A stretch of DNA of 60,908 nucleotides. Origin: Clostridium sp. Its GTDB lineage: Bacteria; Bacillota; Clostridia; Lachnospirales; Lachnospiraceae. Made by a program: the position numbers and the translations under genes. The stretch lies in contig JAISOV010000036.1 in the NCBI GenBank assembly GCA_031275405.1, positions 1-60,908 of the forward strand, in the 5' to 3' direction. The notes below the pieces were generated by a model. It made no database searches, was not told where the DNA came from, and saw nothing but the letters and a program-made list of their open reading frames with translations. Below are positions 36,087 through 43,043 of this stretch, piece after piece (the first letter of the stretch is position 1; every line of letters starts with the position of its first letter).

Positions 36087-37076
36087 CTAATTCACCCGAA
36101 CACGTGGATCCACCACCGCATAAAGAATGTCCGCCGCCAGATTCCCCAGTAAAGTAAGGATCGCTGAGAACGCGAGATAGAACATCGTAAACGGAATGTC
36201 GCCGTTGATCATGGAATAATAACTGGTAAAGCCGATTCCACGGATACTGAACAAGGTCTCCGTGATCAGCGCGCCCGCGAACAGGCCGGGCAGGGAAGAA
36301 CCCAGCAGGGTGATCAGAGGAATCAAGGTATTGCGGAAAGCATGGCGTCCGATGACCTTGCTTTCCGGAAGCCCCTTCGCCCTTGCGGTCCGGATGTAAT
36401 CCGAGTTTAAGACCTCCAGCATATTCGTCCGGGTATAGCGCATCAGGCCTCCGACGTTGACAATGACCAGAGTGGCCGCCGGAAGCACCATGTGCGCCAC
36501 AAGATCCAGAAACTGCCCCAGCTCGCTTAAATTCGGAAAATCCCGTCCCTGCATACCGCTCAGTTCAAACCACCCAAGCTTGACGGAAAAAATCATTTTC
36601 AGAACCGTCGCCACAAAAAAAGTCGGCATGGAAATGCCGATCAGCGAGACGACCGTGACCGAGTAATCCGTAAGGCTGTACTGTTTCCTTGCCGCCAGGA
36701 CGCCAAGCGGCACCGCGAGGAAGATTTCCAGGAGAAACGCGACCGAGCTTAACGCAAAGCTGTACCAGATGCAGCGCCGGAAGGTCTCCGTGACCGACAT
36801 GGTCCAGTTCCAGCTGTCGCCGAAATTGCCCCGCACGGCATTGCCCATCCAAGTGAAATAGCCCCGCACCAGCCCTTTGTCCATGCCGTACTGGACGTTC
36901 AGCTCCGCGATCCATTCTTTCGCGCTTTTTGCCGCGCCCGGCTTGGTCGCCAGTTCCCTGGCGGTCATTTCCACATAACTGGTCGGCAGGGAGAACTCCA
37001 GCGCGTAAATAAGGAACGTCACAAAAAAAAGGATCAGAACGCTCACGGCCAGTCTCTTCGCGATAAATTTCAGCAT
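36087..37076 (-). CDS. oppB: Oligopeptide ABC transporter permease OppB
   Basis: 329 residues with the usual six membrane segments. Signatures are FIAKRLAVSVLILFFVTFLIY at the start, the loop DYIRTARAKGLPESKVIGRHAFRNTLIPL facing the ATPases, and the end ADILYAVVDPRVRVN. The extracytoplasmic loop after the first segment is normal for OppB, in contrast to the extended partner OppC. It precedes oppC by 13 bases. Confidence 0.94.
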   Translation of the reverse strand: MLKFIAKRLAVSVLILFFVTFLIYALEFSLPTSYVEMTARELATKPGAAKSAKEWIAELNVQYGMDKGLVRGYFTWMGNAVRGNFGDSWNWTMSVTETFRRCIWYSFALSSVAFLLEIFLAVPLGVLAARKQYSLTDYSVTVVSLIGISMPTFFVATVLKMIFSVKLGWFELSGMQGRDFPNLSELGQFLDLVAHMVLPAATLVIVNVGGLMRYTRTNMLEVLNSDYIRTARAKGLPESKVIGRHAFRNTLIPLITLLGSSLPGLFAGALITETLFSIRGIGFTSYYSMINGDIPFTMFYLAFSAILTLLGNLAADILYAVVDPRVRVN

Positions 37077-37134
37077 GGCAAACCCCCTTGCTTTCGTTGT
37101 CTTCCGGTTTCCGCAGCCGACCGGTACGGCAGAG

Positions 37135-37180
37135 CCGGTTTCCGGCGGAACCCGCCTGCGCGGGCCTTGCCGGAAACCGG
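37135..37180 (-). promoter_or_regulatory. Stable stem-loop between oppA and oppB
   Basis: Arms CCGGTTTCCGGC (37135-37146) and GCCGGAAACCGG (37169-37180) are perfectly complementary, and an inner stem CCCGC/GCGGG (37151-37164) closes on CTGC. It has no T-tract. Such structures after a binding-protein gene commonly protect the upstream message and give more OppA than permease. Confidence 0.6.
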
Positions 37181-37205
37181 AGCCTTCCCTTCCTTCGCTT
37201 CCTTC

Positions 37206-39608
37206 CTAATTCATTTCCAGTATTTCAATTTCAGCAAAAGCGCCCCAGTAAGGAGTCATGTCTTTCGTCAGGGTATCCAGGTTCACCCTCTGCGAGCTGA
37301 CCAGGGTCGCGTTCTGTCTCTGGTACGTCGGCACTTCCACCGCCCAGTCCAGGATGAGGGATAACGCTTCCATATAAACGGCTTTCCGGAAAGAACGGTC
37401 CGCGCTGGTCCGGCCTTCCATGATCAGCTCGTCCATGCGCGGATCCTGCAGCCCGTAATGGTTGCTCTCCGTGCCTCCCCCGCCGACGATATTCGTGGAA
37501 TAGTACACCTGATACAGATCCGGATCCGGGGTGGCCCCCCAGGCGGCCGCCCACATCTGGTTCGTCCCGCCCTCTACTTTCGTCCACAGGACGTTGGTAT
37601 CCACCGGGTCATTGATCTCTAAGGTAAGCCCTATGCCCGCCAAGGCTTCCTTCACGCTGGTCAGGATGCCGTAAGCGGGATGGTCTCCGCTGCCCCCCCC
37701 CGGGATAATGACTTCATACGTCAGGGAAGCCCCCGCAGGCGCCGCCGTGAAGATCCCCGCCGCTTCGTCGTAAGAATAGCCCGCCGCCTTCAGGAAGCCG
37801 ACCGCCGCTTCCAGGGCTTTCTGGTTCTTCTCTTCCTGCGTCATGCCCTCGGTATAGAGGGGATTCCCGTCTGCGTCCGTGGAGTAAGCCACGGCATAGC
37901 CTTCGTCGCCAGGCTTAGGAGCCGCCCAAGAGGTATTGGAGATGGGGTAATTGATCACGTTTGCCATTTCCGCGTAATAAGAGTAGACCACGGTTTCCCG
38001 GTATACGGAGTACAGGGTCGCAAACGCTTTCCGCAGGCTTTTCGACGCCTCGCTGGCCGGATCGTCGCCTACTTTGACATTCTGGGCATTGATGCCGATA
38101 TAGCCATAGCCCAGATTGTCCACCAGCACGGTGGAAAGCACGTCGCCTATGATCTCGCCGTTTCCGTTATACTCCTTGATGGCTTCCAGCGTCGCCACAG
38201 ACATGGACGGCTCCACCAGATCGAACGCGCCGCTTACCACGCCCGACAGCTTATCCGCCTCCTGCGTCTCTTTCAGCAGAAGGGTGGGGATCTTAGGCCC
38301 TCCCTTATAAAAAGCGGCATTGGCGGTATAAGTAACCATACCGTTCTCATAGCTCTGGAACACATAAGGACCCGCGCCGAGCGGCTGGCCGGTCTTGGCC
38401 CTGACGCCGCTGAGGTCTCCTTTGGGGAAACCGAACTGGTGGCTGTCGTAATCATACAGATCCACGGAGCCATAATAATGTAAGGGGGAGACTGCGACAG
38501 CCAGATGATAGATCATGCTCGCGTCATAGTAGTCCGCCGTGATCCGCAGGGAAGAAGCCCCTGTTTTCTCGATCCCCGCAATGTAATCCGCGCTCTCCCC
38601 GGTCAGGACGCCCTTTTCATAATCCGCCACCGAATCGCCGAGTACCCCGGCAATATAGGTGAACAGATCCGTGTTCGCGGTCTCCGTGTCGCTTGCCGTC
38701 TGAAGATCCCCTTCGTATTTGGCATAAATCTCCGACCAGTAATCCGCCGTCGTCACAGTCGCCGTGTCATAGGTCGCGCCGCTGGCCGCGGTGATCGTCT
38801 TGCCGTCCTCGCTGACCTCGCCGAAGCCCCAGTAGAGCATTCCCAGGGCGACCTCGCTCCCGCCCGCGCTCTCCAGCTCATCCGAGTAGCTTGCCACGCA
38901 GTAGTCCACGATGTCCTGCGCGAACTGCGCCCCCGCCGTCTCTACCGCCGCCCAGTAGGCGTCCTGCTGTTCCTTCGTAAAATGGGTGAAATCCGTATTG
39001 TCCTTTCCCGCCGCGACAATGAGGCTCTGCACGGACTCCATGCCGCCCCGGTAGTCCGTCATGCCGCGGATCGGCATGGAATACAGGGTGCTGGCTCCCT
39101 CATAAGTAGGATCGCTGTAGACATACAGCGAAAAGATCACGTCGTCAATGGTCAGCGGCGTTCCGTCACTGAATACGATGTCGTCCCGCAGCGTGAAATC
39201 ATAAAATACGGTCCCGTCTTCCTCCTGCGTGATCTCACAGTCCGCGATCCCGCGATAGGTGTAGTCCGTTCCGCCGTAGCTGATCGTTTCCCCCTCTATG
39301 CCTTTCAGAACCGGATTCCCCTCCCGGTCCATCTCCAGAAGAGAGACCGACGTCAGTTCCGCTACCGTCTGATCATAGGCTGTTTTCCCGAGAAACACGC
39401 TGAACTTTCCGGAGAGCGTATCGATCCCATAGACCAGCGTCTTGTCTTCCTCCGGCGCGGACGCCTCGCCCGTATCCGTGGACTCCGCCACGGTGGTGCT
39501 TTCCGTCCCTGTCTCATTTTCCTGCGTGTTCCCGCAGGCGGCGAAAGAGCCGACTGCCATGACGGCCGCCAACCCCACCGCCAGTTTCCGCCAAAAACTG
39601 TTTTTCAT
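37206..39608 (-). CDS. oppA: Oligopeptide-binding lipoprotein OppA
   Basis: Extracellular solute-binding protein family 5. Signal peptide with lipobox GSFAACG at about 19-25, so the mature protein is tethered by a diacylglyceryl cysteine. The chain has EDGTVFYDFTLRDDIVFSDGTPLTIDDVIFSLY, the family entry motif, and ends near TPYWGAFAEIEILEMN. About 800 residues is larger than the usual 520-600; extra Asp/Thr-rich segments sit around 200-330. AAGGAGG is six bases before the ATG at 39608. First transporter gene, 70 bases after the membrane protein gene upstream. Confidence 0.93.
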   Translation of the reverse strand: MKNSFWRKLAVGLAAVMAVGSFAACGNTQENETGTESTTVAESTDTGEASAPEEDKTLVYGIDTLSGKFSVFLGKTAYDQTVAELTSVSLLEMDREGNPVLKGIEGETISYGGTDYTYRGIADCEITQEEDGTVFYDFTLRDDIVFSDGTPLTIDDVIFSLYVYSDPTYEGASTLYSMPIRGMTDYRGGMESVQSLIVAAGKDNTDFTHFTKEQQDAYWAAVETAGAQFAQDIVDYCVASYSDELESAGGSEVALGMLYWGFGEVSEDGKTITAASGATYDTATVTTADYWSEIYAKYEGDLQTASDTETANTDLFTYIAGVLGDSVADYEKGVLTGESADYIAGIEKTGASSLRITADYYDASMIYHLAVAVSPLHYYGSVDLYDYDSHQFGFPKGDLSGVRAKTGQPLGAGPYVFQSYENGMVTYTANAAFYKGGPKIPTLLLKETQEADKLSGVVSGAFDLVEPSMSVATLEAIKEYNGNGEIIGDVLSTVLVDNLGYGYIGINAQNVKVGDDPASEASKSLRKAFATLYSVYRETVVYSYYAEMANVINYPISNTSWAAPKPGDEGYAVAYSTDADGNPLYTEGMTQEEKNQKALEAAVGFLKAAGYSYDEAAGIFTAAPAGASLTYEVIIPGGGSGDHPAYGILTSVKEALAGIGLTLEINDPVDTNVLWTKVEGGTNQMWAAAWGATPDPDLYQVYYSTNIVGGGGTESNHYGLQDPRMDELIMEGRTSADRSFRKAVYMEALSLILDWAVEVPTYQRQNATLVSSQRVNLDTLTKDMTPYWGAFAEIEILEMN

Positions 39609-39678
39609 AAAGAACCTCCTTGTTTTTTCGATTGTGTTTATCTTACAGGAAGCGGTGCGCACATCGCTCCCGGTAATT

Positions 39679-40344
39679 CTAAGGCTGGGGATCCGCAGGG
39701 TTCCCCTGATCCGCAGTGATCTCCTGATCCGCAGGGTTCCCTGATTCGGCTTCCACAGGTTTCACGCCGCCTCCCCGCAGACAGAACCAGAAGAACAGGA
39801 ACAGCCCCGCTGTCACCGCCGTCAGGAAGACGTCCGCCCCGGGGTGGGGACTTCCCCGGGAAAGAAGCCCGCCCCCCGGGAGAAGCTCCCCCTCGGAATA
39901 GGAGCCTCTGCGCGGCAGCCGACCGGACAGCCACCCCGCCAGTTCCCCCAGGAATACGGCCCCCGATAAGAGCAGGCCCGCAAGGGCGCCGCTTTTGAGC
40001 CGGTCAGCCATCTTTTCTTTCTGCGCCCTTTCAAAAGGGCAGGAAACCCTGGCCAGCCGGTACACGGAAGCGCTTACCAGAAACAGCGGGAACACCAGAC
40101 AGCAGTACGGCACGGCGACATACCATAGACGGGTCAGTCCGCTAGGCTCCCACAGACTGGCAAAAAAGAGAAGCCACGCCAGGACGGCGCCCGCCCCGAA
40201 CCGCGCCGCAGTGCGCCTCAGGACTTCCTCCGGCGCTGCCCAGCGGTACAGCGGCCCGATGTAGACCGCCTCCCTGCGCTCTTTCCCCGTTTCATCTATG
40301 GATACCTCCAGGCGGTAATCCGCCAGATTCCTGCTGCGGAACAT
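39679..40344 (-). CDS. Membrane protein of unknown function upstream of oppA
   Basis: 221 residues, unrecognised. The first 45 residues resemble a soluble start with the phrase DYRLEVSIDETGKERREAVYIGPLYRWA, followed by four hydrophobic segments at about 50-66, 77-93, 118-138 and 171-189. The tail is Pro/Ala/Asp-rich with a short repeat (GNPADQ, ADQGNPADP). Its closeness to oppA and shared strand suggest one transcript, but nothing shows a transport role. Confidence 0.6.
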   Translation of the reverse strand: MFRSRNLADYRLEVSIDETGKERREAVYIGPLYRWAAPEEVLRRTAARFGAGAVLAWLLFFASLWEPSGLTRLWYVAVPYCCLVFPLFLVSASVYRLARVSCPFERAQKEKMADRLKSGALAGLLLSGAVFLGELAGWLSGRLPRRGSYSEGELLPGGGLLSRGSPHPGADVFLTAVTAGLFLFFWFCLRGGGVKPVEAESGNPADQEITADQGNPADPQP

Positions 40345-40410
40345 GGTCTCCTCTCCCGGCCAGTCTGTTTCACACGGCGAACCCGTTTCGCCCGGTGGAC
40401 TTCCCTCGCC

Positions 40411-40429
40411 CGGCGAATGGAATTCGCCG
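40411..40429. repeat. Hairpin upstream of the membrane protein gene
   Basis: CGGCGAAT/ATTCGCCG with a three-base loop, followed on the plus strand by TCCTTTGTTTTT. It lies where no plus-strand gene ends, so a terminator role is uncertain. From about 40430 the sequence becomes clearly AT-rich. Confidence 0.5.
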
Positions 40430-40596
40430 TCCTTTGTTTTTCATGCAAATTGATACAAATTTGTTTTCTATACAAAAATGAGGATCCAGCAATTTGCTCT
40501 CCTCACCATACGTCAGCGTATGCCACTGCCTGTCTAGATTTTTTCCATTTACTCTCCCAAGGAACCCCTTTCGAGAGTCGCCAAGATACACGTTAA

Positions 40597-40871
40597 TTTT
40601 TACAATCTTACTACGGTTCCGCACAGATTGCAAGCGATTTTTTTCAAAAAAAAGTAAAAGATTCTTCATCCTTTGCACAAATATGGAAAATCTGCAAGAT
40701 AGAGCGCAGAAATATCACGCTGTCAAAAAAGATCTTTTTTGAAAGTTTCTGATCTGCTCTTGATTTTCACGAATTTTCATTACTGTTCAGCAGCAATCAG
40801 GATTTTCCATTTTCATCTTTTTTTGAAAAATTATTTGCCATCTGTGCGGAACCGTAGTAAGATTGAAAAAA
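40597..40871. mobile_element. MITE-like element with 26-bp perfect inverted repeats
   Basis: CAATCTTACTACGGTTCCGC plus ACAGAT (40603-40628) is repeated in perfect inverted form at 40840-40865. Imperfect complementarity extends outward over a T/A run and inward for some 35 more bases. The roughly 270-base unit is far more AT-rich than its surroundings and encodes no protein. This is the form of a miniature inverted-repeat element, though no target duplication or transposase is seen. A large regulatory RNA hairpin is the alternative. Confidence 0.5.
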
Positions 40872-40949
40872 GCAGCGCACTGAATGCAATGCACAATAAC
40901 TATGACCAAAAAACAAGGAAACAAAAAAAGGAAACAAAAAGGAGAAAAC

Positions 40950-41333
40950 ATGAAACGATTCTTAAAACCACGTGCGTTCTTTCCCTTGCTGATTGGCGTT
41001 ATTCTCGTTGTCTCAACGCTCTCATTAGGGTTATATGAGAAGTCCACATCCGATGGAATGGATGCGCCAGGAATTTACTTAATTGGTTTAGCCGTTGCTT
41101 CTTTGTTGATAGCTCTCGGCATATTCAAAGCCGGAAGGGCAACTTTACAAACCAGCTTGATTCCACCGATTTTGGCTTACCTTTTTGGGATAAGCGGGAT
41201 AGCAATAGGACTGATTCTGTTTTTTGACGGCGAGTTTGAGGGGTTAACTACCTTTTTTGCCGTTTGGGAGACAGTGAGCGCGGGGCTTGTTGTCGTGGGA
41301 ACATGGCGGCTTGCAAACAGACGTAAAAAGTGA
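40950..41333 (+). CDS. Small four-helix membrane protein, AT-rich
   Basis: 127 residues with four hydrophobic segments (about 8-28, 41-60, 70-90, 97-117) and a basic end WRLANRRKK. I do not recognise it. The ATG at 40950 has AAGGAG six bases upstream. Base composition is lower in GC than the neighbours, suggesting arrival together with the MITE-like element. Its stop overlaps the ATG of the following lipoprotein gene (TGATG), so both are likely co-translated. Confidence 0.7.
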   Translation: MKRFLKPRAFFPLLIGVILVVSTLSLGLYEKSTSDGMDAPGIYLIGLAVASLLIALGIFKAGRATLQTSLIPPILAYLFGISGIAIGLILFFDGEFEGLTTFFAVWETVSAGLVVVGTWRLANRRKK

Positions 41334-42249
41334 TGCGAGGAAAAGAAAAAAGGAAATTTTCAATTCAGACAGGCTGTCTGCTGATACTCCTGCTGCTTGT
41401 TACAGGCTGCCAAAGCCCGGAACGATCCCAGGTACTGATGGGCAACCCGGACGAAACCGGAAACCCGGCGGACGACAACGCCATAACTTCACGCCCCGCG
41501 CTGCCCACGGGAGAAAACCTGTCTCTGGCTGGAACGAACGGACGCGGTGAGTCCATAGAGTGGAACGGGCGGAATCTGACGTTGCCCCTGGGAGATATTT
41601 CCATGCGGTATGACGATTATGTTCGGGAGGAGGAAGCGGTTCCTATGGAAAGGGAAGCTTTCACCGCACTGGTAGGCATACTGGAATCGCTGGAATGGTT
41701 TGGCGGGTCTGATGAGGAAAACACAGAGTTTCAAAATCATCATGAAGCGGAAAAGACGATGGGAAGAAGGGCGCATTGATCGGCGTATCCTTTGATCTGG
41801 AAGTAAGGAATCAAAGCCACGCTTACGTTCTGACACTTCACCCCGTGTCGGACGGGCGTATCAACCTCTTCCTCTCCGACCTGTCAACAAAAGAGATAAA
41901 CGTTCTCCATTTTTTTGGATATTCCAAAGAGCTTCTGACGGCAGTCAAGGAAGCCGTACATTGGACAGTTCCGGACGACGAAGCCTTGAAAGGAATAGTC
42001 AGCGGGGAATGGCAGCGACGAAAAGACGGGCAGGAGCGGCAGGGCATTCCTCCGGCGCTTCTGGAACAGTTCCTGGCTGTGACGCGTGAGGAAAATAAGG
42101 TGGTACGGGACAGCGAACTATTTCCGATCCTGCTTTTTTTTCGGGACAAGAAGGGCAGAACCATAGAAGGTGCTATGAATCCAGACACGAAAGTCATTGC
42201 CATAGAGAATCAGCTATACTGCTATGCCGAAGAAATCATCTTGCCATGA
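41333..42249 (+). pseudogene. Lipoprotein gene broken by a frameshift
   Basis: The first part (41333-41779) encodes a signal peptide with lipobox LLLVTGC and about 120 further residues, then runs into an odd ending NHHEAEKTMGRRAH and a stop. The second part (to 42249) continues in the -1 frame without a start of its own; reading it back gives SGKDDGKKGALIGVSFDLEV, a natural join. One extra A near 41746 would restore a single protein of about 305 residues. No classical slippery heptamer is at the junction, so a mutation or sequencing error is more likely than programmed shifting. Function unknown. Confidence 0.65.
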
Positions 42250-42315
42250 CGCGTTCGCGCCGTCGAGCCAAGGAAAGCCGCAAGGTTCCGGGCGGAAATT
42301 CGGCGAGAAAACATC

Positions 42316-42440
42316 TTGCTATTCTTCCGAAACTATGCTATCCTACGCGTAGGCAGCGAGCCAAGCGCCGCGAAGCGGATGCATGGGTTCCTATCCGCAG
42401 GATGTGACATAGGCCGAATGGCCATGCAGGTACCATGGGT
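42316..42440 (+). promoter_or_regulatory. secG: Leader element B: promoter and structured leader of secG
   Basis: TTGCTA (42316-42321), 17-base spacer, TATCCT (42339-42344) with TG one base before, followed by the palindrome CCTACGCGTAGG. Further on, the leader shares the 19-base block 42409-42427 with element A and the string CCGCGAAGCGGA with element C. It is the best-formed promoter of this three-member family. Confidence 0.6.
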
Positions 42441-42486
42441 CATGTACGCTATTTGCAGTTGCCGCATTGCCGCGGAAAACGGCGGA

Positions 42487-42575
42487 CACGGTACGCGGAC
42501 GCAGGCGGCGGCAGAATCGGTAACGGGCGCGGTAATCCCAGAGTCGGCGAGGCACGGTACGCGGACGCAGGCGGC
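42487..42575 (+). repeat. Direct repeat in the secG leader
   Basis: A 23-base segment beginning CACGGTACGCGGACG occurs at 42487-42509 and exactly again at 42553-42575, 66 bp apart. It is in untranslated sequence between element B and the secG ribosome site. Confidence 0.8.
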
Positions 42576-42639
42576 AGAGCGGCGCCGGTGCGCGGCTACG
42601 GGACTCAGTAAGAAAGAAGATGCAGGAGGAAGGGTACGG

Positions 42640-42879
42640 ATGGCAGTGTTTCGAGTGATTTTGACGATTATCTTCATTGTGACGTGTATCGCCCTGACTG
42701 TGCTGGTGCTAATGCAGGAAGGGAAATCCGCAGGGCTAGGCTCCATCGGCGGCATGGCGGAAACCTACTGGGGCAAGCACAAGGGACGCTCCATGGAAGG
42801 GCTGCTGATAAGGGTTACGAAGATCCTGGCGGTATTTTTTATGGTTCTGGCGGCAATACTGAATCTGAATGTATTCTGA
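42640..42879 (+). CDS. secG: Preprotein translocase subunit SecG
   Basis: Non-essential small subunit of the SecYEG channel. 79 residues with two membrane helices: FRVILTIIFIVTCIALTVLVLMQ, then the conserved GKSAGLGSIGGMAETYWGKHKGRSMEG loop, then LLIRVTKILAVFFMVLAAILNL. AGGAGGAAGG precedes the ATG. The frame runs far upstream by chance and is not coding there. It is followed by rnr and smpB, the usual secG-rnr-smpB arrangement of Bacillota. Confidence 0.93.
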   Translation: MAVFRVILTIIFIVTCIALTVLVLMQEGKSAGLGSIGGMAETYWGKHKGRSMEGLLIRVTKILAVFFMVLAAILNLNVF

Positions 42880-42933
42880 ATCAAAATCTGCGGCGGAGAC
42901 AAAGCGGCTGCCTATGCGACCGCCGAGGGCGAA

Positions 42934-42974
42934 AGAGTTTGCATAGCAAACTCTTTGTTTGCGTAAGCGCAAAC
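42934..42974 (+). terminator. Double hairpin after secG
   Basis: AGAGTTTGC/GCAAACTCT (42934-42954, three-base loop) followed at once by GTTTGCG/CGCAAAC (42957-42974, TAAG loop). Between secG and rnr it could be a partial terminator or a processing site; the T-tract is short. Confidence 0.5.
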
Positions 42975-43043
42975 CCCTCCCAAACAAGATCCCGAAACCA
43001 CAGAACAGGATCCGCAGATCACAGAACAAACAAGGAAACCAGG

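Noticed and set aside
40370..40678. Minus-strand 102-residue frame
   Set aside because: It spans one arm of the inverted repeat and AT-rich sequence, with no family match or clear ribosome site.
40597..40871. Bidirectional transcription terminator
   Set aside because: Arms are over 200 bases apart and no genes converge on it.
41730..41780. Programmed -1 frameshift in the lipoprotein gene
   Set aside because: The junction lacks an X-XXY-YYZ heptamer; only AAAAG is present and the P-site pairing would be poor.
42316..42636. N-terminal extension of secG
   Set aside because: The frame is open by chance through leader element B and a direct repeat; SecG is complete from the ATG at 42640, which has its own AGGAGG.
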